Positions 38,844 to 48,652 of a stretch of DNA of 61,944 bases are shown piece after piece (within the stretch, counting starts at the first letter, position 1; each line of letters opens with the position of its first letter). Source of the DNA: Porticoccus sp. (GTDB taxonomy: Bacteria > Pseudomonadota > Gammaproteobacteria > Pseudomonadales > Porticoccaceae); assembly GCA_018066715.1 (NCBI GenBank), contig JAGPWA010000101.1, positions 1-61,944 of the forward strand, written 5' to 3'. The notes below the pieces were generated by a model. That model ran no database searches, was not told where the DNA came from, and saw only the letters and a program-made list of their open reading frames with translations. A program made the translations under genes and the position numbers.

Positions 38844-39718
38844 AAGGTATTACTATTCCCGAAACCCGGCCGCAGCACGAACCGGACCGTTTTGGTTTTT
38901 CTTTATTTTTGGCCATTGCTATACATGCGCTGATTATTTTTGGGCTGGGCTTCAAGATGTACCAGCAACAACAGAGTGCACCCACATTAGAAGTGACACT
39001 GGCACAACACCGCAGCGAACATGCGCCGGAAGATGCTGACTTTCTGGCACAGCACAACCAGCAGGGCAGTGGCGACCAAAGCGAAACACGCGAACTTACC
39101 ACAGACCGGTCGCCTGAAATCAGTGCCGCGCAGCTAAAAAAAATTGGCGCCCCTCAACAACAGACGCAACAGCAAACAACACAGAGAGACACTCCGGCCC
39201 TTTCCACAACCTCGGATAGCCTGTCCAGCACAGCGGACCGCCTCTCACCCAATGAAATACTTAACAGTATCGCAACGCCACTACCTCCCTCCGCCTCTCT
39301 CGAGCTTGCCAGCCTGAAAGCCAAGCTCGATCAGAAACAACAGGAGTACAGTAAATTACCCCGAGTATTGAGAATTACCTCTGCCAGCACCAAGTCAGCG
39401 GAGCACGCCTCTTACTTACGCTACTGGATTGACAGTATCGAAATGGTCGGCAATAACAACTACCCCGAGGAAGCCCGCCGCAAGGCCATGTATGGTGATT
39501 TGCGACTGGCCGTGACGCTACGGCCTAACGGGGCTGTGGAAGGTGTAGAAATTTTACTGAGCTCAGGCCAGCGAGTATTGGACCAAGCTGCCGTGAGAAC
39601 CGTACGGCTCGCATCACCCTTTGCTCCGTTTCCAGCCGAGATGAAACAATGGGATAAACTTGAAATTATTCGCACTTGGCGATTTGTACCTGGCAATCGC
39701 CTGAATACAGAAAACTAA
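38840..39718 (+). CDS. tonB3: TonB-family energy transducer
   Basis: The 292-aa protein has an N-terminal membrane anchor (FSLFLAIAIHALIIFGLGFKM). A long Gln-rich periplasmic linker precedes a C-terminal TonB domain (NNYPEEARRKAMYGDLRLAV; ending in TWRFVPGN). No exbB or exbD is nearby. It starts with GTG at 38840 inside the gshB stop, a 4-nt overlap. Pseudomonas has a TonB3 at the same place that affects twitching motility; the symbol rests on this synteny. Confidence 0.85.
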   Translation: MKGITIPETRPQHEPDRFGFSLFLAIAIHALIIFGLGFKMYQQQQSAPTLEVTLAQHRSEHAPEDADFLAQHNQQGSGDQSETRELTTDRSPEISAAQLKKIGAPQQQTQQQTTQRDTPALSTTSDSLSSTADRLSPNEILNSIATPLPPSASLELASLKAKLDQKQQEYSKLPRVLRITSASTKSAEHASYLRYWIDSIEMVGNNNYPEEARRKAMYGDLRLAVTLRPNGAVEGVEILLSSGQRVLDQAAVRTVRLASPFAPFPAEMKQWDKLEIIRTWRFVPGNRLNTEN

Positions 39719-39764
39719 AGTTACGGGGCTTGTTTTCCTGCGCAGGCAACCCATACTCATAGAT

Positions 39765-40346
39765 ATGAAGCCGTCATCTGAGAAAAATCCGTTTCAATCC
39801 CTCAGCAACCACTTTCTAGTGGCGATGCCAGGACTGCTAGACCCCAACTTCTCACACGCTGTTATCTATATCTGTGAGCACACTGAAGAAGGCGCTATGG
39901 GGCTGGTCGTTAACAACCCTTTGGACATTCCCCTCAGTCAGGTTTTTGAGCAATTTGAAATTGACTATCCGCCAGCGATAGGCGAGCAACCCCTGCTGTC
40001 AGGTGGCCCCGTCCAAACAGACCGCGGGTTTGTGCTGCATCGACCCACCGAACGGGAATGGGAATCTACCCTGGCTATTTCTAATGACATCAGCCTCACC
40101 GCCTCAAAGGACATCATTCCTGATATTGCACAAGAACGAGGGCCAAACGATTTAATCATTACCCTAGGCTACTCTGGCTGGGGATCCGGGCAACTGGAAG
40201 AAGAACTTGCTGACAATGCTTGGCTCACCGTACCCGGCGATGCCAATATTGTCTTCAATGTACCCTTTGACCAACGCGCTCATGCTGCGGTGGCCATTAT
40301 CGGCATTGACCTTAACCAACTCAGCGTTAATGCTGGCCACGCATAA
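39765..40346 (+). CDS. yqgE: YqgE/AlgH-family protein
   Basis: The 193-aa product shows the family segments LVAMPGLLDPNFSHAVIYIC, EGAMGLVVNNPLDI and GYSGWGSGQLEEEL. Biochemical function is not settled. It overlaps the start of ruvX by 17 nt, and this pair is conserved widely in gammaproteobacteria. Confidence 0.92.
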   Translation: MKPSSEKNPFQSLSNHFLVAMPGLLDPNFSHAVIYICEHTEEGAMGLVVNNPLDIPLSQVFEQFEIDYPPAIGEQPLLSGGPVQTDRGFVLHRPTEREWESTLAISNDISLTASKDIIPDIAQERGPNDLIITLGYSGWGSGQLEEELADNAWLTVPGDANIVFNVPFDQRAHAAVAIIGIDLNQLSVNAGHA

Positions 40347-40800
40347 GAGTAATCCCATTTCTGCTGAAATCTGCACTCTTCTAGCCTTTGACTTTGGTAC
40401 ACGCCAAATCGGGGTTGCCGTAGGCCAAGCCCTCTCCGGTAGCGCTAACCCACTGACGGTCCTTAAGGCCCGTGATGGCATCCCCGACTGGACACAAATT
40501 GAGGGCTTGCTGGAAGAATGGAAGCCTGATCGTTTACTGGTTGGCCTACCATTAAATATGGATGGCAGCGAAAGTGACTTTTGTGCAAGAACAAGAAAGT
40601 TTGCCCGCCGGCTTCACGGCAGATTTGGACTAAAAGTCAGCATGGTCGATGAGCGGCTGTCCACCTTTGAGGCAAAGCAGCTCGCTAGAGAACATAATAA
40701 GCAACAGGTGAGTTACCGAGATCAGCCCATCGATGATCTGGCCGCAGCCCTGATTTTACAAAGCTGGATGTCCGACCCCGAATTGGCGATTGACCCCTGA
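40330..40800 (+). CDS. ruvX: YqgF/RuvX-type Holliday-junction resolvase-like nuclease
   Basis: The 156-aa RNase H-fold protein has FDFGTRQIGVAVGQ with the first catalytic Asp, then GLPLNMDGSES, VDERLSTFEA and DDLAAALILQSW. Homologues process pre-16S rRNA ends. The ATG at 40330 gives the normal length. Confidence 0.9.
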   Translation: MLATHKSNPISAEICTLLAFDFGTRQIGVAVGQALSGSANPLTVLKARDGIPDWTQIEGLLEEWKPDRLLVGLPLNMDGSESDFCARTRKFARRLHGRFGLKVSMVDERLSTFEAKQLAREHNKQQVSYRDQPIDDLAAALILQSWMSDPELAIDP

Positions 40801-40806
40801 ACGATT

Positions 40807-40835
40807 AAGCGGCCCCACCCTAAATGGAGCCGCTT
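40807..40835. terminator. Possible terminator between ruvX and pilU
   Basis: AAGCGGC (40807-40813) pairs with GCCGCTT (40829-40835) over a 15-nt loop between converging genes. Neither side has a proper T-tract, so the call is tentative. Confidence 0.35.
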
Positions 40836-40859
40836 CGACAAAGCTTAAACAACGTCTAT

Positions 40860-42002
40860 TTAGAAATGATTGACCCTATCATCACGATCTTCTTCCACTT
40901 GCAACTCATCTGCCGCGTGAGACAGATAGCCCGGGTCTGTTTCCGATTGCAGCTTAATAAGTAGACGCAGATCATTTTTCGAATCCGCATAGAGTATGGC
41001 GTCTTCGTAGGTAATTAAGCCCTCATCATAGAGCTCATACAGCGCCTGGTCGAAGGTCCGCATGCCGAGCTCGTTTGAACGAGCCATTAACTCCTTGAGT
41101 TTGTGTACTTCACCCTTGCGAATCAAATCGCTGGCTAGCGGTGTATTAATCAAAATTTCAATCGCTGCCCGGCGACCACTGCCATCCGCTAATGGAATCA
41201 GTTGTTGTGCAATCAAGGCCTTCATATTAAGAGACAAATCCATCCACAACTGGCCATGGCGTTCTGCCGGAAAAAAGTGCTGGATTCTGTCCAGTGCCTG
41301 GTTAGCATTGTTAGCGTGTAGAGTAGCCAGAACCAAGTGGCCCGTCTCGGCAAAGGTAATCGCATGCTCCATCGTTTCAGGAGTCCGAATTTCACCAATA
41401 AGAATGACGTCTGGAGCCTGCCGCAACGTATTCCTAAGGGCAACCTCAAATGACTCAGTATCTACACCCACCTCACGCTGATTAACAATACAGTTCCCAT
41501 GCTGGTGAACAAATTCAATGGGGTCCTCAATAGTAATAATATGCCCTTTGGAATTTCTATTGCGATAACCAACCATTGCCGCCAATGATGTCGACTTACC
41601 CGTACCCGTTGCACCTACAAAAATAATAAGGCCTCGTTTGGTCATCACCAAATCATTCAGTATGGGTGGAAGCTGCAAGTCTTCAACGGTTGGAATCACC
41701 GTCTCAATTCTACGCAACACCATCCCCGCCTCATTGCGCTGGTAAAAAGCACTGACCCGAAAACGACCAACCCCCGCTCGACCTATGGCAAAGTTCAGCT
41801 CCTTGGTATGGTGAAAATCCTTAATTTGATCCTCATCCATAATACTTTCCACTACCTGGCGGGACTTTTCAGGTGATAGCGGCGTTTTTCCGACCGGCGT
41901 GATGGTGCCATTGACCTTGATACTGGGCGCCACTCCGGTAGTAATAAAAAGGTCTGATGCATCCTTTTCAACCATCAGCTTCAACAGTACGTCAAAATCC
42001 AT
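40860..42002 (-). CDS. pilU: Type IV pilus retraction ATPase PilU
   Basis: The 380-aa secretion ATPase assists PilT in pulling pili. Walker A is GATGTGKSTS (about residue 135), followed by Asp box ITIEDPIEFVH, Walker B VILIGEIRTPETM and His box GHLVLATLHANN. The C-terminal region after the core is longer than in PilT and ends ...DDRVNHF. It follows pilT by 141 nt. Confidence 0.94.
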   Translation of the reverse strand: MDFDVLLKLMVEKDASDLFITTGVAPSIKVNGTITPVGKTPLSPEKSRQVVESIMDEDQIKDFHHTKELNFAIGRAGVGRFRVSAFYQRNEAGMVLRRIETVIPTVEDLQLPPILNDLVMTKRGLIIFVGATGTGKSTSLAAMVGYRNRNSKGHIITIEDPIEFVHQHGNCIVNQREVGVDTESFEVALRNTLRQAPDVILIGEIRTPETMEHAITFAETGHLVLATLHANNANQALDRIQHFFPAERHGQLWMDLSLNMKALIAQQLIPLADGSGRRAAIEILINTPLASDLIRKGEVHKLKELMARSNELGMRTFDQALYELYDEGLITYEDAILYADSKNDLRLLIKLQSETDPGYLSHAADELQVEEDRDDRVNHF

Positions 42003-42143
42003 TACCTACTCCTAAACACAATCTCTTTGCTCTTTACAGGCAGGGAATTGATTGACCCCGCCTAGTGACTATTCTTTCTTCTCGTATTGATATTTCAATA
42101 CAGCACTCAATTAATAACAGGGCGCCATACCTATATCACCTTA

Positions 42144-43178
42144 TTAAAAGTCATCGGGAATTTTTGCTTTTTCCTGCGCAGTTTCCCGAGTAATTACTTT
42201 TTGTTGTACCAAACGGAGTAAATTCTGATCCATGGTCTGCATACCATGTGATGCCCCAGTCTGAATTGCAGAATACATTTGTGCGATTTTATCTTCTCGA
42301 ATCAGGTTGCGAATTGCTGGAGTACCAACCATGACTTCATGAGCAGCAATTCGGCCACCTCCAATTTTCTTCATCAAGGTTTGTGCAATCACCGCCTGCA
42401 AAGACTCCGACAACATCGAGCGCACCATAGACTTTTCCTGCCCGGGGAACACATCAACGATACGGTCAATAGTTTTTGCCGCCGAGGTGGTGTGCAGCGT
42501 GCCGAATACTAAGTGACCTGTCTCTGCAGCTGTCAGTGCAAGTCGAATTGTCTCTAAGTCACGCATCTCACCCACCAGGATAATATCCGGGTCTTCTCGA
42601 AGTGCAGAACGCAACGCTTCGCTAAAGCCGTGGGTATCTCTATGCACTTCACGCTGATTGACCAAGCACTTCTTGCTTTCATGGACAAATTCAATAGGGT
42701 CTTCAATAGTGAGAATATGCTGGTAGCGGTTTTCGTTAACGTAATCCACCATCGCCGCCAGCGTCGTTGACTTACCAGAACCCGTGGGCCCAGTCACTAA
42801 CACCAGCCCCCTTGGCAACATCGCAAGATCACGGAATATCTGACCAAAACCAAGGTCTTCCAAGGTCAACACTCGCGATGGAATGGTTCTGAATACCCCG
42901 GCAGCACCCCGGTTTTGATTAAAGGCATTAACCCGGAAGCGCGCTACACCGGGCACCTCAAAGGAGAAGTCGGTCTCTAGAAACTCTTCATAATCCCGGC
43001 GCTGCTTATCGTTCATGATCTCATAGATCAGGGTGTGAACTTCCTTGTGCTCCATCGGCGGCAGGTTTACCCGCCTCATGTCACCATCAATCCGTATCAT
43101 CGGTGGCAGTCCAGCTGAAAGGTGTAAATCTGATGAGCCCTGTTTCACACTAAAGGCTAACAGCTCCGTAATATCCAT
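42144..43178 (-). CDS. pilT: Type IV pilus twitching motility ATPase PilT
   Basis: This 344-aa hexameric ATPase depolymerises pili. Walker A is GPTGSGKSTT (about 130), Asp box ILTIEDPIEFVHE, Walker B ILVGEMRDLETIR and His box TGHLVFGTLHTTSAA. AIRNLIREDKIAQ is the conserved retraction motif. It is divergent from yggS. Confidence 0.96.
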   Translation of the reverse strand: MDITELLAFSVKQGSSDLHLSAGLPPMIRIDGDMRRVNLPPMEHKEVHTLIYEIMNDKQRRDYEEFLETDFSFEVPGVARFRVNAFNQNRGAAGVFRTIPSRVLTLEDLGFGQIFRDLAMLPRGLVLVTGPTGSGKSTTLAAMVDYVNENRYQHILTIEDPIEFVHESKKCLVNQREVHRDTHGFSEALRSALREDPDIILVGEMRDLETIRLALTAAETGHLVFGTLHTTSAAKTIDRIVDVFPGQEKSMVRSMLSESLQAVIAQTLMKKIGGGRIAAHEVMVGTPAIRNLIREDKIAQMYSAIQTGASHGMQTMDQNLLRLVQQKVITRETAQEKAKIPDDF

Positions 43179-43256
43179 GAGTTATTCCTGTTATTCTGAG
43201 TTAATCTACTACTTTCTATAAAAAGCCTAGCAATACAATGCACCTAAGCCAAGTAT

Positions 43257-43961
43257 ATGCCTAATATAATTGACAATCTCAGCCTTATTTATCAAAAAAT
43301 TGAACACTTAGCCAAAAAAGCAGGGCGTCATCAAGGTGATGTCACCCTGCTGGCTGTTAGCAAGGGGCAGCCATCTTCAGCTATCCGACAGGCCTATGCA
43401 CTGGGCCAACGTCACTTCGGAGAAAATTACTTGCAAGAGGCCTTAGACAAGCAACAACAGCTTGCTGATCTTACTGATATTTGCTGGCATTTTATTGGCC
43501 CGATCCAATCCAATAAAGCACGGAAAGTAGCAGAACATTTTGATTGGGTTCACTGCATTGACCGAGCCAGTATTGCCAAGCGACTGAGTGCATGCCGCCC
43601 CGAAAAAAACAGCTCTCTGAATGTTTGCTTACAAGTAAACATTGATAGCGAAGAGAGCAAATCGGGTGTACCGGTAAACCAGGCTGAAGCCCTGGCTCAG
43701 GCCATTATTGAACTGCCAAACCTGAAACTGCGAGGATTGATGGCCATCCCGCAAAGCCGCCCGACCGCATCAGAACAACAAAAACCCTTAGCAGCTCTCG
43801 CCAAGCTGCTATCTAACCTACAAAGCAGCTCCCCTCAACTGTCAACATTAGATACACTCTCAATGGGAATGTCCGCCGACCTTGAAGCTGCGATCATAGA
43901 AGGTGCCACCATCATTCGCATTGGCACGGCTATCTTCGGCCCCAGGCAAACCCCCAAATAA
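43257..43961 (+). CDS. yggS: YggS-family PLP homeostasis protein
   Basis: This 234-aa single-domain alanine-racemase-fold protein binds PLP with Lys in LLAVSKGQPSSA. FGENYLQEA, WHFIGPIQSNK and LSMGMSADLEAAI are diagnostic. It maintains vitamin B6 and amino-acid balance. It heads the yggS-proC-yggT-yggU operon. Confidence 0.93.
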   Translation: MPNIIDNLSLIYQKIEHLAKKAGRHQGDVTLLAVSKGQPSSAIRQAYALGQRHFGENYLQEALDKQQQLADLTDICWHFIGPIQSNKARKVAEHFDWVHCIDRASIAKRLSACRPEKNSSLNVCLQVNIDSEESKSGVPVNQAEALAQAIIELPNLKLRGLMAIPQSRPTASEQQKPLAALAKLLSNLQSSSPQLSTLDTLSMGMSADLEAAIIEGATIIRIGTAIFGPRQTPK

Positions 43962-43995
43962 AAGACAAACCAAGCGTATGTTTAAGGAAAACAGT

Positions 43996-44817
43996 GTGAA
44001 CACATCAACATTGGCATTTATCGGCGGTGGCAATATGGCAACCAGCCTTATAGGCGGCCTGCTAGAGAAGGGCTACTCTGCAAACAACATCACTGTCAGC
44101 GACCCCGTGAAGGAGAACCGAGAACGGTTGTCTCAACAATTTGGCATCAACACCACCAGTGATAACAATCATGCAGTGGCAAGTGCCGACGTGGTCGTTT
44201 TAGCGGTCAAACCACAGGTCATGCAACAAGTAGCCCAAGGAGTTCAAGCGGCTTTGGTGCACCAGCCTCTGGTAATCTCCATCGCGGCTGGCATTTCCAT
44301 GTCGTCCCTACAAGCGTGGCTAGGACAAGAAACCCCCATTGTTCGCTGTATGCCTAACACCCCCGCACTGGTACAAACAGGGGCTGCCGGATTATTTGCC
44401 AACACACGAGTCAATTCTACTCAACAAACCCTAGCTGAAAATATCCTAAATGCTGTGGGCATTTCTTGCTGGCTAGACGATGAAGATGAAATAGATGCCG
44501 TCACTGCTGTATCTGGCAGCGGCCCGGCCTATTTCTTCCTCATCATGGAAACGATGGAACAAGTGGGCGTAGAGCTCGGGCTCACACAAGAAGTTTCCCG
44601 CAAGCTCACCTTGCAAACCGCACTGGGGGCAGCAAAAATGGCTATTGAAAGTGATGTAGACTCTGCCGAATTGCGCCGCCAAGTGACCTCCCCCGGAGGA
44701 ACGACAGAGCGCGCTATTGAGACCTTTATGGACGAAGGCCTCACCGATCTCTTCCGAAAAGCCATGACAGGTGCCGTTGAACGAGCACAGGAAATGGCAA
44801 AGGAAACAGCCAGTTAA
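43996..44817 (+). CDS. proC: Pyrroline-5-carboxylate reductase
   Basis: ProC makes proline from pyrroline-5-carboxylate with NAD(P)H. The 273-aa protein has Rossmann motif FIGGGNMATSLIGGL, then VLAVKPQ, RCMPNTPALV, VSGSGPAYFF and the C-terminal VTSPGGTTERAIE. I chose GTG at 43996 since AAGGAA lies 7 nt upstream; the ATG at 43978 has no site. Confidence 0.94.
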   Translation: MNTSTLAFIGGGNMATSLIGGLLEKGYSANNITVSDPVKENRERLSQQFGINTTSDNNHAVASADVVVLAVKPQVMQQVAQGVQAALVHQPLVISIAAGISMSSLQAWLGQETPIVRCMPNTPALVQTGAAGLFANTRVNSTQQTLAENILNAVGISCWLDDEDEIDAVTAVSGSGPAYFFLIMETMEQVGVELGLTQEVSRKLTLQTALGAAKMAIESDVDSAELRRQVTSPGGTTERAIETFMDEGLTDLFRKAMTGAVERAQEMAKETAS

Positions 44818-44864
44818 TAACGACAACACCCAATTATTAAGACCCGTTATAAAAAAGGTACGCT

Positions 44865-45452
44865 ATGAACACATTTGCCCAGGCCGGTACTTTCCTGATT
44901 CAGTCTATCGGTAGCTTTTATTTGTCTATCGTCTTGTTGCGATTTTTATTGCAGTGGGTCAAGGCGGATTTCCACAACCCAATTTCACGATTTCTGGTCA
45001 AGGCCACTCACTTGCCTAGCAAACCACTCCGCAAATTGTTCCCTACCTTCCGCTCTTTCGATATGGCCAGTCTGGTTCTGGCCCTATTGGTTCAGTGGCT
45101 AGCCATTCAGCTCACTGCCTCCATCAATAGTGCCGGGCTTATTAATATTCTTCTGGCACTCTCCTGGGGGGCCGTTGGTGCAGTATCACTGGTGCTCAAC
45201 CTGTACTTATACGGTCTTCTGGCTATCATTATTGTTAGCTGGGTTGCACCGCAGAGCCATCACCCGGTGTTACTCTTACTCAACCAGCTACTCGCTCCCG
45301 TCATGGAACCTTTTCGGCGAGTTATCCCGCCGCTGGGAGGACTCGACTTGTCCCCAATCTTTATGTTTCTGGTGATACAGATGCTGCAAATTTTTGTGCA
45401 TGGCATTGCTAACTACCTGCAATTACCGCTGCCTATCGTCCCGGGCATCTAA
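44865..45452 (+). CDS. yggT: YggT-family membrane protein
   Basis: The 195-aa integral membrane protein contains two YGGT repeats. Each has a hydrophobic helix followed by an NPI.RF- or PVMEPFRRVIPP-type motif. Function is unclear; it is linked to osmotic or division roles in other bacteria. It sits 47 nt after proC. Confidence 0.88.
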   Translation: MNTFAQAGTFLIQSIGSFYLSIVLLRFLLQWVKADFHNPISRFLVKATHLPSKPLRKLFPTFRSFDMASLVLALLVQWLAIQLTASINSAGLINILLALSWGAVGAVSLVLNLYLYGLLAIIIVSWVAPQSHHPVLLLLNQLLAPVMEPFRRVIPPLGGLDLSPIFMFLVIQMLQIFVHGIANYLQLPLPIVPGI

Positions 45453-45484
45453 TGGTTGGAAAAAGTGGAAGCCGGCTCTTTTAA

Positions 45485-45799
45485 ATGGTGAACTCTCAGA
45501 CAAAGAGTCACTATCAGTGGCAGAAAGAAGCTTTGTTACTGCACTGTCTGTTACAGCCCAAAGCCTCTAAAGATGAAATTACCGGCATCCACGACAACCG
45601 GCTAAAAATTCGTATCACTGCACCGCCAGTGGACGGAAAAGCTAATCAGCACCTGATAGCATTAGTCAGTAAATGGTTCGGAACCACCAAGAGAAAAGTA
45701 TCCATAGTTCGTGGTGAAACCGGTCGTCAGAAAACACTGCTGATAAAGGAGCCGCGCCGAATCCCTGAAGGATCAGAAATCACAGCCCCTAAATCCTAA
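45485..45799 (+). CDS. yggU: DUF167/YggU-family protein
   Basis: The 104-aa product has the DUF167 core: LHCLLQPKASKDEI, LKIRITAPPVDGKANQHLI and VSIVRGETGRQKTL. Function is unknown. It is the last gene of the yggS operon, convergent with rph. Confidence 0.88.
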   Translation: MVNSQTKSHYQWQKEALLLHCLLQPKASKDEITGIHDNRLKIRITAPPVDGKANQHLIALVSKWFGTTKRKVSIVRGETGRQKTLLIKEPRRIPEGSEITAPKS

Positions 45800-45858
45800 C
45801 ACCCAACTTCTAGGCGTTACCGCCATGACTACCGATTACAGCATGCTAGCGTGGTTCT

Positions 45859-46578
45859 CTATTGTGCTAGGGCCATCTGCTGAACCTTCACCAAATCAGC
45901 AATACCTCGCTTGGCCAGCGCCATCATTTGCTGAAACTCATCTTCGGAGAAGGGGGCTTCTTCTGCTGTACCCTGGACCTCAATAAAACCTCCCGCACTA
46001 TTCATCACAACATTCATATCAGTCCCCGCATTGGAGTCTTCTGCATAATCCAGATCCAACACCGCTACGCCCTTGTACATTCCCACGGACACTGAAGCCA
46101 CCATATTAGCTAGAGGGTTCTCCGCCACTTTGCCCGCTTTCTGCAAATGAGCGATGGCATCCATCAGTGCCACACAAGCACCCGTAATAGAGGCTGTACG
46201 TGTTCCTCCATCGGCCTGAATCACATCACAATCTATGGTGATAGTATTTTCACCTAACGCCTCAAGATTGATCGCAGCCCGGAGAGACCGACCAATCAAC
46301 CGCTGAATTTCCATGGTCCGTCCACCCTGCTTGCCACGAGATGCTTCTCGACCCATCCGTGAACCTGTTGAACGCGGTAACATGCCATATTCTGCAGTCA
46401 CCCAACCCTGACCCTTACCCCTTAAAAACCGAGGCACGGAATTTTCAACACTGGCAGTACAAATCACCTTAGTATCGCCAAATTCAACCAGCACCGAACC
46501 CTCGGCATGCTTGGTGTAATTACGGGTGATTTTTACCTTACGAAGTTGTTCTGGACGACGGCCACTGGGTCGGGTCAT
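45859..46578 (-). CDS. rph: Ribonuclease PH
   Basis: RNase PH trims tRNA 3' ends by phosphorolysis. The 239-aa protein shows [13 protein letters not shown], the phosphate-site region [19 protein letters not shown] and [20 protein letters not shown]. It is full-length, unlike the frameshifted copy of Escherichia coli K-12. It is divergent from yicC. Confidence 0.96.
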   Translation of the reverse strand: MTRPSGRRPEQLRKVKITRNYTKHAEGSVLVEFGDTKVICTASVENSVPRFLRGKGQGWVTAEYGMLPRSTGSRMGREASRGKQGGRTMEIQRLIGRSLRAAINLEALGENTITIDCDVIQADGGTRTASITGACVALMDAIAHLQKAGKVAENPLANMVASVSVGMYKGVAVLDLDYAEDSNAGTDMNVVMNSAGGFIEVQGTAEEAPFSEDEFQQMMALAKRGIADLVKVQQMALAQ

Positions 46579-46686
46579 GTGTATTTCCTGTCAGCTTGAA
46601 AAAGGGGACGCCATTTTAGCGGAATTATTTCGCTGATGTAGCGCCGTGTTACCATATGCGCCAATTTTTGACCCACGGAGACCAAG

Positions 46687-47550
46687 ATGCCCAGCAGTAT
46701 GACCGCCTTTGCCCGCCAGACCATCGAATGTGACTGGGGAACCGCTGCCTGGGAAATTCGATCCGTCAATCACCGCTATCTCGAAACTAATTTCCGTATG
46801 CCTGAGACCGTGCGTGACATCGAAATGGGACTTCGCGAACTGACACGCAAACATTTGCAACGAGGCAAACTTGATTGCTCTCTACAACTCAATATTGTCA
46901 AAGAAACAGGGACGATCGATGTCAATCATGCGCTAACAGATCAGTACATCTCAGCTTGCGAGCGACTAGCCAACCAAATGGAAAATCCCGCTCCAGTCTC
47001 ACCACTAGATATTCTCAAGTGGCCCGGCGCGCTGAAAGAACCAGAAGTAGACACGGATGCGCTCAAAAAAGCGCTGACAACGTTATTTAGAGACACCTTG
47101 ATTCAGCTTGAAGAAGGACGGAGTCGTGAGGGTGAAAAACTTAAGGTATTGATTGAGCAGCGGCTTGATGCCATCACCTCAGAAGTTGATACCGTTCGCA
47201 CCAAATTACCGCAGCTACTGGTCGCACAAAAACAAAAAATTATAGACCGCTTACACGAAGTCAGTGCCGACCTAAATAGCGACCGCCTAGAACAAGAACT
47301 GGTCTTTCTCGCCCAGAAAGCTGATGTGGATGAAGAGTTAGATCGACTCGATACCCACTTAAGCGAGATTCGCCAAGTACTGAACCGTCGTGAGCCCATC
47401 GGCAGGCGTCTGGATTTTTTGATGCAAGAACTTAACCGTGAAGCAAATACCCTTGCCTCAAAATCCATCGCCAGCGACACTACCCAATCTTCCGTTGAGC
47501 TCAAGGTACTGATTGAGCAAATGCGGGAACAGATCCAGAATATAGAATAG
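46687..47550 (+). CDS. yicC: YicC-family endoribonuclease
   Basis: The 287-aa product has the N-terminal block SMTAFARQ, EIRSVNHRYLE and a C-terminal DUF1732 block (ELNREANTLASKSIASDTTQ, then LIEQMREQIQNIE). YicC-family proteins act as endoribonucleases on small RNAs. It lies 18 nt before gmk. Confidence 0.93.
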   Translation: MPSSMTAFARQTIECDWGTAAWEIRSVNHRYLETNFRMPETVRDIEMGLRELTRKHLQRGKLDCSLQLNIVKETGTIDVNHALTDQYISACERLANQMENPAPVSPLDILKWPGALKEPEVDTDALKKALTTLFRDTLIQLEEGRSREGEKLKVLIEQRLDAITSEVDTVRTKLPQLLVAQKQKIIDRLHEVSADLNSDRLEQELVFLAQKADVDEELDRLDTHLSEIRQVLNRREPIGRRLDFLMQELNREANTLASKSIASDTTQSSVELKVLIEQMREQIQNIE

Positions 47551-47568
47551 GCGGAGTACCCAAAACCC

Positions 47569-48186
47569 ATGTCCACTAGAGGCACCCTGTACACCATTTC
47601 TGCACCATCCGGTGCGGGTAAAACCAGCTTGGTCAATGCTCTGCTCGAAGACTGTGGTGATATCTGCGTTTCAGTTTCCCACACCACCCGCCCTAAGCGT
47701 CCGGGTGAGGAGGATGGCATTAACTACCATTTTGTCGATGAAGTCACATTCACAGCCATGCTCAATCAGAGCGCCTTTTTGGAGCACGCTCAAGTATTTA
47801 ATAACTACTACGGGACTGCTCACGAGTGGGTTGAGAACGTGCTGACCAAAGGCCAGGACGTTATTCTTGAAATCGACTGGCAAGGTGCAACACAAATCCG
47901 CCGACTACGTCCTGACTGTGTGGGCATCTTTATACTCCCCCCTTCACTCAAGACACTGGAAGAACGCCTGACGGGACGCAATCAGGATGATCCTGCTGTT
48001 ATCCGTCACCGCTTGGCCGAAGCTCAGGAGGAAATGTCTCACTATGTGGAAGCAGACTACCTGATCATCAATGATAACTTTGACGACGCACTTGCGGAGC
48101 TGAAATCTGTCGTGGTCAGCCAACGGCTAACACGAGACAACCAACAACAAAAAAATGGCAATTTACTCAAGGACTTGTTGTCCTGA
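47569..48186 (+). CDS. gmk: Guanylate kinase
   Basis: Gmk phosphorylates GMP to GDP. The 205-aa protein has P-loop ISAPSGAGKTSLVNALL, the GMP-binding segment SHTTRPKRPGEEDGINYHF and VILEIDWQGATQIR. A terminator follows before rpoZ. Confidence 0.97.
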   Translation: MSTRGTLYTISAPSGAGKTSLVNALLEDCGDICVSVSHTTRPKRPGEEDGINYHFVDEVTFTAMLNQSAFLEHAQVFNNYYGTAHEWVENVLTKGQDVILEIDWQGATQIRRLRPDCVGIFILPPSLKTLEERLTGRNQDDPAVIRHRLAEAQEEMSHYVEADYLIINDNFDDALAELKSVVVSQRLTRDNQQQKNGNLLKDLLS

Positions 48187-48214
48187 AACCCGCAATTTTG
48201 TAAACTGTGAGGTT

Positions 48215-48239
48215 CTGCGGTTTATCCGCGGTGTTTTTT
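48215..48239 (+). terminator. Terminator between gmk and rpoZ
   Basis: CTGCGG (48215-48220) pairs with CCGCGG (48226-48231), with one G-U pair and a TTTAT loop, followed by TGTTTTTT. It may be leaky, since rpoZ and spoT are commonly linked to gmk. Confidence 0.6.
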
Positions 48240-48293
48240 CTTTGCTTGTCAAAAAGCAAAATCTCTCATAACCGAAAATGAACGGAACAACCT

Positions 48294-48626
48294 ATGGCCC
48301 GCATTACTGTTGAAGACTGCCTCGACCATGTCGATAACCGCTTTGAGCTTGTCATGGTGAGCTCTAAACGAGCACGACAGCTGGCTACCGGTGGAAAAGA
48401 CCCACTTCTTCCTTGGGAAAATGACAAACCCACTGTCATGGCATTACGTGAAATCGAAGCAGGCTTGATTAATGCGAGCATCCTCACTGAGAAAGAAGAG
48501 CCAGAAGAGCTGCTGATGGAGTCGATTGACGAAGACGAAGAGACCGTTGTCTCTGAAGAGACTGCCACCGCCTCTGAAGAAAGCGCCCCTGTTTCCGAAC
48601 AACCCGCCGCACCTGCAGCAGAGTAA
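48294..48626 (+). CDS. rpoZ: RNA polymerase omega subunit with acidic tail
   Basis: Omega aids assembly of RNA polymerase and forms part of the ppGpp site. The core [20 protein letters not shown] and ALREIEAGL is normal. At 110 aa it is longer than the usual 88-91 aa, owing to a C-terminal stretch rich in Glu, Ser and Ala ([15 protein letters not shown] and beyond). spoT follows by 26 nt. Confidence 0.95.
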   Translation: MARITVEDCLDHVDNRFELVMVSSKRARQLATGGKDPLLPWENDKPTVMALREIEAGLINASILTEKEEPEELLMESIDEDEETVVSEETATASEESAPVSEQPAAPAAE

Positions 48627-48652
48627 CCTTATATTCGGGAGGAGGGGACGCC

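Noticed and set aside
48246-48272. Promoter TTGTCA ... CATAAC before rpoZ
   Set aside because: The spacing is 15 bp and the -10 element is poor, so it is not reported as a feature.
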